Shown piece by piece: positions 1-6,562 of a DNA stretch of 7,269 nucleotides. Source of the DNA: an uncultured Barnesiella sp. (lineage in GTDB: Bacteria > Bacteroidota > Bacteroidia > Bacteroidales > Barnesiellaceae_A); assembly GCA_904502265.1 (NCBI GenBank), contig CAJGDT010000082.1, positions 1 to 7,269 on the forward strand, given 5' to 3'. The position numbers and the translations under genes were made by a program. Position 1 is the first letter of the stretch. Each line of letters opens with the position of its first letter. Under the pieces are notes generated by a model that was given only the letters and a program-made list of their open reading frames with translations, was not told the DNA's origin and made no database searches.

Positions 1-146
1 AATGCCGAAGTGATGGGGTTTTATTATCGATGAGAATTAAAAAAACGCCTTTATTATAAAATACATGCACTATTAATAGAAAAAAGGCTGTGTCGTAAAT
101 TACGACACAGCCTTTATAGGTTGAGTATGATTATAATATACTAATA
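1..146. repeat. 3' flank duplicated in both lipoprotein units (left copy)
   Basis: Homologous to about 3635-3782. The match starts at the first base (AATGCCGA) and runs with small gaps through the terminator stem and the GGTTGAGTATGATTAT stretch to the stop codon. Because it begins exactly at the window edge, the repeat may extend further left. Confidence 0.8.
80..115 (-). terminator. Intrinsic terminator of the 1032-aa lipoprotein gene
   Basis: Perfect 14-bp stem (83-96 with 102-115, core GGCTGTGTCGT) with a 5-base loop. On the minus strand it is followed by a run of six T (complement of 80-85). It starts 32 bases after the stop codon and is the direct counterpart of the terminator at 3708-3742. 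Confidence 0.9.
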
Positions 147-3100
147 TTAGTATACATCTACGCCGTCAACAACAACGTTGAGTTTGTCTTGAGGCATTGA
201 GTTTTTGTTTGCCCAAAGAGTAGTACCTGTATTGATACCTTTGTCGTTGATTTCGTAGCCGTTAACTACGGTATTATTAACGATCAACTCATACGATGTG
301 TTGTAGTCGTTACCGATTTCAATAGCAGCCTTCAACTCGGTCAAACCACCTTTGTCATTGAATACGCAATTTTCGATAGTCAATTGGGTATTTGCTTGAC
401 CATAGAGCAACATAGCTTTACCATCTGAGTTGAATGTACATTTGGTAAATGTAGCTTTGGGAGCACCCCAAGTCCAAATGTTATAAACGTTGCCAGAAAC
501 ATTGAAAGTACAGTTTTCAAATACACTATTACCATACAAAGTATAAGTGCCGTTTATGATACAGTTTTTGTAAGTACCGTTGCAACGAGCATAGCCAATG
601 TAGTTCTTTGATGTAGTGTTGATGCTGATGTTTTCAAAAAGAACTGTAGAGCCATCCAATGCATAGTTGCAACCCTCATAGCTACCATTGTCCATTGTGG
701 CAATAATAGTGTTTTCGGGGTTGCCTGTTCCAATGAAAGTTACAGTTTTGCCTTGTGCTGAGTTGGGTACAATAAATGAGCCTTCACCCAAATAGATTGT
801 AGAGTTGTTTTCGATAGTGGCATTTGCCAACTCGGCAGGAGTGCTTGCAAGAATTGTAGAGCTACCTTCAACCTTCATCATTGCGCCATTTACAACAACC
901 TTGTCGGCATAAGCAGCAGCGTCTTCATCAACCCATACAGCGAAATCAGAATCCTTAGCAACATTTGTGATGTCGATATTTGAAACGTTAATCTCAGCGC
1001 CTGCAACCGATTTAACCAAGATGGCAGCCTTGTTGGCTGTTGTGAATGTTGCATTGTTGATGTTCATAGTAACCTTTGCAGGGTTTCCAACATATTGTTC
1101 ATCAATCTTGATACCACGGCCTTTAGAGTCTATTGTCAAGCCATCGATGTTCAATGTTTGGCCTACAGCCGATACCCACATTGCATAGTAGTCGTGAGTC
1201 TCATTAATAGTAACATTATTGAGGTTGTATACCTTGTTGTCAGCCTCCAAAGCGATAGCCTTCTCAAAAACTACATCCTCTAAGTTGTAGTTACAGTTTG
1301 CAAAACACAAGTCGTATGAGTTCCATGTGCCGGTAGGTTGTGAGCTAGTCATAGTACCATTTTTGATGGTAAAGATAGCGTCGGCATTTTTAGCACCGAG
1401 TACTGACCAATAAGTAGTGGTAATAGTAAGTTTTTGGTTGTTCAAGTTGATGGTGAGGTTCTTAGTATTTTCGCCACCCAACTTGTACTCACCGCTACCG
1501 CCGGTCATGGTGCCAAGTGTGTTAATAGGCAACTCAATGTCGTTGGCCAAGGCAACGTTGATGTTCTCTTCGTTAGCAGTCAATGCGCTTGCCAAGGTGG
1601 CAGCATCGTAAATGAGTTGTGAACCATTCTCATCGAAATAGATTGCATCAGTAAAGCCATACCTTACAGGAGCTTTACCGGTATATGTAAATGTATTTGT
1701 GCCGTTGAAGATATCAAAGTTCAAGAGTGCTTTGTGGGCATCGGCCTTTTCTTGTGTGCCAAAGTCGGCAACTGTATAGTTGTGTACCCAGAAGCAATAC
1801 TTACCACTCAATGTAGAGTTCTTGATAGTTACATTGTTCATGTCATTACCGCTATTGAATGCGCGAACAGCGATATAAGTAGACTCCAAAGTAGAGTTTT
1901 CTACGTTCAATGTTACTTCGCCCCAGTTGTTGAGGTGTGCAACAAATGCCATGTCCGAACCACCCAAGTTCTTGGCAGTAACACCGTTAAGGTTGAGAAC
2001 ACCACCGGCAGTAACATTAAACAAGTTGGTAGAGTTGCTCCAACCCATGTTTTCACCTTCGTGTTTGTACTCCATTGTACCATTTTTAACGGTCAAAGTA
2101 CCACCGTTTACATCGAACATGTTGTAGTTCTTGCCAGTAGCAGTAGAGGTTGCAGAGAGTTTCTTGCCATTCAAGTCGATTTCAAGAGTCTTGCCTTTTG
2201 AAACTGTCAAAGTGGGATCAGCTGCACGTGTTACTGAAGAAGTGATATTGATGTCTTCGCCCAAGATAATCATATCGATGTTTTCATCAGCAAATGCTTC
2301 GTTAAATTCCTCTACAGTATTTACTTTGATATAAACTTTACCATCTTCTACGCCATATTTGTTATCGTCCTCATATTCGGGAACAATCTCAACGTTGATG
2401 TCTACCATGCTAGTGAGGAGGTTACCGTAGATGTTTGTGCGGTAGTTGCGTTGTACGGGTACCGAACCTACTGTGCGAGTCTTAGCATTAGAGCCGTCGG
2501 TATAAGTAAACTCTACATCTACTACACCCTTTTCAGCACCTACAAGTACGTAGTTCATAGCGAGGTACTCATAGCCGGTAACGGGGAAAGTCTCGTCTTT
2601 TTTGATGTTTGCAGTAGCATAAGTAACCTCTACTTCGTCAGAAACTTTACCTTCAACAAGGTCAAGAGTGCGGTATGCATTTTTAACTGTTACAGCCGAT
2701 TGTGTAGGAGTGTAACCTGCACTTGTAGAGGCTGTATAGTCGGCAGTACCGATGTTGATTTGAGCGAAGGGACGTCTGAGCTCGATAGTCTCAGTTTGAG
2801 CACCTGTTACAGTGAAGGTGTAATACTTGTAGAATGCATCGCGTTTCTCATCGTTGCTGAGAGTCTTGTCGACGGCATAGTCAACAGTCATAGTCTTAGC
2901 ACCGAGGTCAACTGTGTAGGGAGCATTGGGAGCAGCAGCCCAGAAGATAACAGAGTAAGTGTTACCTGTAGTGAGTTGAAGTTCTACAGTTGTGCTACCA
3001 TTGATGGTTGCATCGGTTTTGGTCAAGTTAGGAAGGATAATGCCATTTGCATCGTATACAGCATACTGCAAGTGTGTAGCGGTAGTACCATCGCTGTAGG

Positions 3101-3245
3101 CACGAGTGACCATGTCGGGTGTAGTTACGTTGAACGAAACGACTGCATTATCGCCAGTCTCAAGACCAAGGTCAAGGTCGTTTTGGCATGATGTGGCAAA
3201 CAACATTGCGCCTGCCGCCATCGCAAATAACAGATTCTTTTTCAT
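147..3245 (-). CDS. Surface lipoprotein: DUF6562-type N-terminal domain plus three beta-helix modules (1032 aa)
   Basis: Likely a surface-exposed lipoprotein, possibly an adhesin or antigen; the exact function is unknown. Residues 1-20 form a lipoprotein signal peptide (MKKN start, hydrophobic core, lipobox ATSC, lipidated Cys20), followed by the acidic QNDLD. Residues about 34-291 match what I recognise as the Bacteroidales DUF6562 domain, with the motif VPVQRNYRTNIYGNLLT at 262-278. The rest reads as right-handed parallel beta-helix, rich in Asn, Thr and Gly with recurrent LNG, VKNGT and IKNST turns. It falls into three modules starting near residues 302, 541 and 795, each opened by a leucine-rich segment (EEFNEAF, ATLASAL, AELANAT) and an I.L..DI-like strand. 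The last module has a Cys ladder (NCII, NCTF, KCTF, NCVF at 894-960). The ATG is fixed by the signal peptide. No Shine-Dalgarno is seen, as is usual in this phylum. It is monocistronic, with its own promoter and terminator. The ORF is certain; the role is inferred. Confidence 0.93.
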   Translation of the reverse strand: MKKNLLFAMAAGAMLFATSCQNDLDLGLETGDNAVVSFNVTTPDMVTRAYSDGTTATHLQYAVYDANGIILPNLTKTDATINGSTTVELQLTTGNTYSVIFWAAAPNAPYTVDLGAKTMTVDYAVDKTLSNDEKRDAFYKYYTFTVTGAQTETIELRRPFAQINIGTADYTASTSAGYTPTQSAVTVKNAYRTLDLVEGKVSDEVEVTYATANIKKDETFPVTGYEYLAMNYVLVGAEKGVVDVEFTYTDGSNAKTRTVGSVPVQRNYRTNIYGNLLTSMVDINVEIVPEYEDDNKYGVEDGKVYIKVNTVEEFNEAFADENIDMIILGEDINITSSVTRAADPTLTVSKGKTLEIDLNGKKLSATSTATGKNYNMFDVNGGTLTVKNGTMEYKHEGENMGWSNSTNLFNVTAGGVLNLNGVTAKNLGGSDMAFVAHLNNWGEVTLNVENSTLESTYIAVRAFNSGNDMNNVTIKNSTLSGKYCFWVHNYTVADFGTQEKADAHKALLNFDIFNGTNTFTYTGKAPVRYGFTDAIYFDENGSQLIYDAATLASALTANEENINVALANDIELPINTLGTMTGGSGEYKLGGENTKNLTINLNNQKLTITTTYWSVLGAKNADAIFTIKNGTMTSSQPTGTWNSYDLCFANCNYNLEDVVFEKAIALEADNKVYNLNNVTINETHDYYAMWVSAVGQTLNIDGLTIDSKGRGIKIDEQYVGNPAKVTMNINNATFTTANKAAILVKSVAGAEINVSNIDITNVAKDSDFAVWVDEDAAAYADKVVVNGAMMKVEGSSTILASTPAELANATIENNSTIYLGEGSFIVPNSAQGKTVTFIGTGNPENTIIATMDNGSYEGCNYALDGSTVLFENISINTTSKNYIGYARCNGTYKNCIINGTYTLYGNSVFENCTFNVSGNVYNIWTWGAPKATFTKCTFNSDGKAMLLYGQANTQLTIENCVFNDKGGLTELKAAIEIGNDYNTSYELIVNNTVVNGYEINDKGINTGTTLWANKNSMPQDKLNVVVDGVDVY

Positions 3246-3344
3246 TGTAATAAGGTTAAGTTGTTAGTAATATGATTTAATATTTATTTTTCTGTGTTTT
3301 GTATGGTGCTGTCAGTCTCTAAATTTTGAGTCTCTGTCAGAACC

Positions 3345-3363
3345 CCTCTCTTTATAAGAGAGG
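3345..3363. repeat. Quasi-palindrome just downstream of the transcription start; left copy of an inverted pair
   Basis: CCTCTCTTTATAAGAGAGG: 8-base arms around a non-palindromic TAT core. It lies about 5 to 23 bases after the predicted start of the 1032-aa gene's transcript, so it would also form a hairpin at the 5' end of the mRNA. Its reverse complement matches the element at 3531-3547 over 16 consecutive bases. Confidence 0.85.
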
Positions 3364-3374
3364 TTGTCAATTTG

Positions 3375-3406
3375 CAAATGTAAAAGTTTTGTTAAAAGAA
3401 TGCAAA
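3375..3406 (-). promoter_or_regulatory. Bacteroidetes-type promoter of the 1032-aa lipoprotein gene
   Basis: On the minus strand there is TTTG at 3403-3406 (the -33 element), a 20-base spacer, and TACATTTG at 3375-3382, an exact match to the TAnnTTTG -7 consensus of Bacteroidetes. The same elements and the same spacing occur upstream of the paralogue. Predicted transcription start is near 3368, giving a leader of about 120 bases. The promoter lies between two inverted quasi-palindromes. Confidence 0.8.
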
Positions 3407-3530
3407 TTATATACCGATAATTTTAATATAATTTATATTGGTGTGTAAATATACATGTAGTTTGTTTAGTAAATTCTTAGATGTTTATAGCCATAACTAT
3501 TTTATTTATAGTGAAATATTGATAAATAAA

Positions 3531-3547
3531 CTCTCTTATAAAGAGAT
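3531..3547. repeat. Quasi-palindrome upstream of the promoter; right copy of the inverted pair
   Basis: CTCTCTTATAAAGAGA with ATA in the centre, the reverse complement of 3347-3362 with no mismatch over 16 bases. It lies 168 bases from its partner, on the far side of the promoter. Opposite core orientation (ATA here, TAT in the partner) makes the pair inverted rather than direct. Confidence 0.8.
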
Positions 3548-3579
3548 GTTGAGAATTAGCGAAAAAATATGGATAAAAT

Positions 3580-3618
3580 CTAATCCCTGGAAGTTTTGAG
3601 CATACTTTCAGGGATTAG
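3580..3618. other. Strong stem-loop between the two lipoprotein units
   Basis: 15-base arms (3580-3594 and 3604-3618, CTAATCCCTG... / ...CAGGGATTAG) with a single mismatch that is a G-U pair in plus-strand RNA, and a 9-base loop. It lies beyond the terminator of the 785-aa gene and just upstream of the promoter region of the 1032-aa gene. On the minus strand it is followed by ATTTTATCC, a weak T-rich stretch, so it could be a back-up terminator insulating the next promoter. No coding potential. Confidence 0.7.
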
Positions 3619-3634
3619 CTATATTAGGCAAGAC

Positions 3635-3798
3635 AATGCCGATGAGATACGATTTTATAATCAATGAAAATTAAAAGTCTGTAGCATAAAGTATCTACAC
3701 TCCTTATAAAAAAAGCTGTGTCGTAATATTTTACGACACAGCCTCTATTGGTTGAGTATGATTATGATATACTAATATTGGTATACATCTACGCCATC
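3635..3798. repeat. 3' flank duplicated in both lipoprotein units (right copy)
   Basis: Partner of 1-146, extending into the codons for GVDVY of the other gene (about 147-165). The best-kept parts are the terminator arms and the 55 bases between the terminator and the old stop codon. The A-rich part to the left of the terminator is more diverged. Confidence 0.8.
3708..3742 (-). terminator. Intrinsic terminator of the 785-aa lipoprotein gene
   Basis: 12-bp perfect stem (3715-3726 with 3731-3742, GCTGTGTCGTAA) and a 4-base loop. On the minus strand seven T follow (complement of 3708-3714). It lies 60 bases beyond the stop codon and shares its stem sequence with the terminator of the other paralogue, so it was duplicated together with the gene. 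Confidence 0.9.
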
Positions 3799-3801
3799 CA
3801 T
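3772..3801 (-). pseudogene. Vestigial C-terminal codons of a paralogue in the 3' UTR of the 785-aa gene
   Basis: Read on the minus strand, these bases encode MDGVDVYQY then TAG. This corresponds to the DGVDVY end of the 1032-aa protein; its TAA corresponds to CAA here. The remnant starts one base beyond the functional stop (3803-3805) and is out of frame with it. Homology to the other gene's 3' end continues from here through the terminator. It looks like the old end of the gene left behind after a new tail was acquired. Confidence 0.7.
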
Positions 3802-3802
3802 A

Positions 3803-6160
3803 TTACAATGTGCAATCTACACCGTTAATCTTAACAGTTTTATGGTTTCGAGACCAGATGTTTGCAATGTAACTTGCATAGTTCTCAGCAGAGTAAGCTA
3901 CACCATTGATTGTGCAATTATCGAATGAATATGTCTTGTCTGCACCAATGCAGTCAATCCACTCGTAAGTAGATGTGCCATCGAAAGTGAACTCACAGTT
4001 CTTAAATGCTACGCTACCCCAAAGGTTTGCACCATTGTAAGCGCTCTTACCGTTACCAACAAATGTACAATCCTCGAATGTTACCATTGTAAGTTCCCCG
4101 CCCAATGCATTGAAACCAGAGAGTGTGCAATTGCGGAAAATAACATCGTTAGCGCCACCATCGAAGTGTACACCGTAAGTTGAACCAGAGAATACGCAAT
4201 CCTCAAATACTACAGTCTCACCAGCATATGCCCAGCGAGCTCCATTTGAACCCTCGAATGTGCAGCCCTTAAATGTACCATTAATTGTTGATGACACAGC
4301 AGAACCACCGGGGTTTGAGAATGTAGCACCCTCGATAGTTGCACCATTAATGTTTGCGTTAGAGCTACCAGTAAATATAGTACCAGGGGCACAAACTACA
4401 ACATCGCCTGCATTGAACTTACCAGTAGCAGGCATTGTGTACTCACCAGCAGCAAGGTAAATTTTTGCATCACCTGACGCAAGTGCGGTCTCTAAATTAG
4501 CCTGTGATGTAACCACGGCATCGATGCCCTCAGCTACCACATAGAACTTACCATCGTTCTCTACTGCATGGTAACCAGTTGCGATAGTAGATTCATAGAA
4601 TACTTGCCCACCGTTATCGTTGTTGTTGCCAAGAGTAAATACACCGCCGTAGATAGCAGTAACAAAATATGTACAATGGTCAGAAACACCAGGATTATCC
4701 AACAACTCGAATGAACCACCGTAAATCTCAGTTGTGGTAGTAGAAGTACCTGCAACAGCACCATGTTTACCTGCAACATTTGCGTCATTGATGACTGTCT
4801 TACCCTCACAGATGATAGCATATGTCAACTGGCTGTAAGCAACAAATGTACCACCATTTACAACAGCCTCACCACCGGCACGTGTATTCAAAGCCGCACC
4901 ATATGAGCCCTCACCAGCAGTGTTGTTAGTCGTAAATGTACCATTGTTAATAGTAAGCTTACCCTCGTTCCAAATAGCTGCACCACCATTTGTATCAATG
5001 TTGGTAATTGTTACATTACCATCAACAACCATTGTTCCGAAGTTCTTAATACCACGTGCATTAATAGCACCCTCACCCTTAATAACGAGTGTAGCATTGT
5101 TGTTAATAGCATAGTAGTGACGACCGGCAGACTCCTCTGTGGTTGTGATAGTCTTACCATTGAGGTCAAGAACCATATTAGCTTGCACCTCAAGAGGAGC
5201 ATTGAGTACTACATCCTCAGTCAAAGTAACCTCGCCACCGAATGCAGCTGCCATGAAGAGTTCTTCAGCCTCAAGTGAAGGCTCATCATACTCGGGCTTG
5301 ATCTCTACGTTGATATCAACATCGCTTGTAAGGAGTGCACCATAGATATTTGTGCGATAGTTGCGTTGTACGGGAACAGAACCTACTGTGCGAGTCTTTG
5401 CAGCAGCAGCATCTGTCTCGGTGTAACCGAACTCGATATCAACCAAAGCCTTATCGCTTGCTACGAGCAAATAGTTCATTGCGAGATAGTCATAACCATC
5501 AACGGGGAAAGTTTCGCTTGTAGGAATTGCTTCATAGTTGTAAGTTACGTTTGCAGGGCCATCTACAGCACCTGTAGCAAGGTTAAGTGTGCTATATACT
5601 TGCTTAACTGTTACAGCCGATTGAGTAGGAGTATAACCTGCAGTTGTTGAGCTGGCATAGTCGTTAGTACCGATGTTGAGTTGAGCGAAGGGACGCTTGA
5701 GCTCTACAGTCTCGGTTTGAGCACCGCGAACTGTGAATGTGTGATACTTGTAGAATGCATCGCGGTTCTCATCGTTGCTCTTAGCACCATCGTAGTCTAC
5801 AGTCATGGTTTTGCTTCCAAAGTTAACTGTGTAGGGAGCATCCTCGGCAGCAGCCCAGAAGATAACTGAGTAAGTGTTACCTGTAGTAAGTTGGAGTTTT
5901 ACTGTAGTACTTGTGTGGATTTCACCCTCAGTTTCAGTAAGTTTTGTCAACTCGTTACCGGCAGCATCGTAAACAGCGTATTGGAGTACAGTAGCTGTAG
6001 TACCATCGCTGTAGGCACGAGTGGCCATGTCGGGTGTAGTTACGTTGAATGAAACGAGTGCTTCTTCACCAACGTTTCCCATGACGTCGAGGTCATTTTG
6101 GCATGATGTGGCAAACAACATTGCGCCTGCCGCCATCGCAAATAATAATTTCTTGTTCAT
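3803..6160 (-). CDS. Surface lipoprotein: DUF6562-type N-terminal domain plus two beta-helix modules (785 aa), paralogue of the 147-3245 gene
   Basis: Likely a surface lipoprotein of unknown ligand. The signal peptide and lipobox (ATSC, Cys20, then QNDLD) are almost identical to the left paralogue: 48 of the first 60 residues match by hand count, and 33 of 36 match over residues 256-291. The DUF6562-type domain covers about 34-291 and ends in the shared VDINVEI.PEY. Beyond that similarity stops and a different beta-helix begins: module one near 295-540 (LDLNGKTI, NNGTF, NGGTF, YGGSF and YGGVF turns) and module two near 550-785 (ANLETAL, IYLAAGEY). Module two carries six coils with a Cys at the same register: GCTF, DCVF, NCTL, DCTF, NCEF, NCTI between 633 and 750. 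It is about one module (247 aa) shorter than the paralogue. The protein stops at NGVDCTL, just before a leftover GVDVY tail in the 3' UTR. It has its own promoter and terminator. The specific function is not known. Confidence 0.93.
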   Translation of the reverse strand: MNKKLLFAMAAGAMLFATSCQNDLDVMGNVGEEALVSFNVTTPDMATRAYSDGTTATVLQYAVYDAAGNELTKLTETEGEIHTSTTVKLQLTTGNTYSVIFWAAAEDAPYTVNFGSKTMTVDYDGAKSNDENRDAFYKYHTFTVRGAQTETVELKRPFAQLNIGTNDYASSTTAGYTPTQSAVTVKQVYSTLNLATGAVDGPANVTYNYEAIPTSETFPVDGYDYLAMNYLLVASDKALVDIEFGYTETDAAAAKTRTVGSVPVQRNYRTNIYGALLTSDVDINVEIKPEYDEPSLEAEELFMAAAFGGEVTLTEDVVLNAPLEVQANMVLDLNGKTITTTEESAGRHYYAINNNATLVIKGEGAINARGIKNFGTMVVDGNVTITNIDTNGGAAIWNEGKLTINNGTFTTNNTAGEGSYGAALNTRAGGEAVVNGGTFVAYSQLTYAIICEGKTVINDANVAGKHGAVAGTSTTTTEIYGGSFELLDNPGVSDHCTYFVTAIYGGVFTLGNNNDNGGQVFYESTIATGYHAVENDGKFYVVAEGIDAVVTSQANLETALASGDAKIYLAAGEYTMPATGKFNAGDVVVCAPGTIFTGSSNANINGATIEGATFSNPGGSAVSSTINGTFKGCTFEGSNGARWAYAGETVVFEDCVFSGSTYGVHFDGGANDVIFRNCTLSGFNALGGELTMVTFEDCTFVGNGKSAYNGANLWGSVAFKNCEFTFDGTSTYEWIDCIGADKTYSFDNCTINGVAYSAENYASYIANIWSRNHKTVKINGVDCTL

Positions 6161-6252
6161 GACAATTTTGTTTGGTTGTTATTATTAAGTTGTTTATCTA
6201 TAGCTAATTGTATGGTGGTTGGAGCTCGTTTTGTGAGCCGATTTTTAAATAT

Positions 6253-6267
6253 TCTCTTTATAAGAGA
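6253..6267. repeat. Quasi-palindrome downstream of the second promoter
   Basis: TCTCTTTATAAGAGA: 6-base arms around TAT. It occupies the same place relative to the promoter (about 13 bases from the -7 box) as the element at 3345-3363, and lies at the predicted 5' end of the 785-aa gene's mRNA. Confidence 0.75.
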
Positions 6268-6280
6268 GATGATTAATACG

Positions 6281-6312
6281 CAAATGTAAAGCTTATGGTG
6301 AAAGAATGCAAA
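6281..6312 (-). promoter_or_regulatory. Bacteroidetes-type promoter of the 785-aa lipoprotein gene
   Basis: TTTG at 6309-6312 and TACATTTG at 6281-6288 on the minus strand, 20 bases apart, matching the Bacteroidetes -33/-7 pattern. The -7 box and the stretch around the -33 box (AAAGAATGCAAATT on the plus strand) are kept between the two paralogues while the flanks vary, which supports function. Start expected near 6274, about 113 bases before the ATG. Confidence 0.8.
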
Positions 6313-6433
6313 TTTTATTGTGATTATTTTGCAAAAATTCAATATTTTACTTGCGTGTATTAAAAATCAAATTAGTCAAATTGCTATATTTAGTTTGTAT
6401 ATGCTGGATGTCAGTATTTTAGTGTTAGAAAAA

Positions 6434-6450
6434 TTTCTTTTATAAAGGGG
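6434..6450. repeat. Degenerate right-hand repeat upstream of the second promoter
   Basis: TTTCTTTTATAAAGGGG, followed by TGTTGA as in the copy at 3531-3553. Only about 8 consecutive bases match the reverse complement of 6253-6267, and the core can be read in either orientation. It lies about 180 bases from its partner, close to the distance in the first unit. It is recognisable mainly by position. Confidence 0.5.
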
Positions 6451-6525
6451 TGTTGATAGCATTTGGTTATAGAGATATAGCTATTGACAATTCGCAGTTT
6501 GTGTTTTGTCATCTCGCAGATAACG

Positions 6526-6562
6526 CAATGCGGTGTGCCAATTATTTTGGCACACCGCATTG
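6526..6562 (-). terminator. Stem-loop terminator after the U32-family gene
   Basis: Perfect 15-bp inverted repeat (6526-6540 with 6548-6562, CAATGCGGTGTGCCA), extendable by one A-T pair to leave a 5-base loop. It begins 20 bases after the U32 stop codon. The T run after it on the minus strand is poor, so termination may be less efficient or may rely on other factors. Position and stem strength still make it the likely end of the U32 transcript. Confidence 0.7.

Larger units (their letters stand above)
3246..3802. other. Intergenic region between the two lipoprotein genes
   Basis: 557 bases without a credible gene. From right to left: vestigial tail codons (3772-3801), terminator of the 785-aa gene (3708-3742), duplicated 3' flank to 3635, the stem-loop 3580-3618, the right quasi-palindrome (3531-3547), an AT-rich 168-base segment holding the promoter (3375-3406), the left quasi-palindrome (3345-3363), then an AT-rich leader. 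The leader has CTGTCAG twice (3309-3315, 3334-3340) and no Shine-Dalgarno before the ATG. Confidence 0.8.

Noticed and set aside
137..154. 18-base perfect palindrome spanning the stop codon of the 1032-aa gene (TATACTAATATTAGTATA)
   Set aside because: Very AT-rich with no loop, and broken by one base in the paralogue copy; probably chance, with no evidence of function.
1734..2201. Plus-strand open frame of 155 codons
   Set aside because: Antisense to the beta-helix coding region, arising from low stop density in repetitive Asn/Thr/Val codons; no family resemblance.
2451..3191. Plus-strand open frame of 246 codons
   Set aside because: Antisense shadow of the conserved N-terminal region of the 1032-aa gene; the protein is Cys/Ser/Val-rich with no domain character and no promoter or start context.
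3309..3340. CTGTCAG direct repeat in the leader of the 1032-aa gene
   Set aside because: Only 7 bases, two copies, and absent from the paralogue's leader; too weak to call a regulatory site.
147..6160. Spaced near-repeats in the lipoprotein genes as a CRISPR or minisatellite array
   Set aside because: The repetition is at protein level (beta-helix coils) with degenerate DNA; there are no uniform repeats and spacers.
6157..6342. Short minus-strand frame upstream of the 785-aa gene, overlapping its start codon
   Set aside because: It covers the promoter elements and the quasi-palindrome and would begin upstream of the predicted transcription start, so it is unlikely to be translated.
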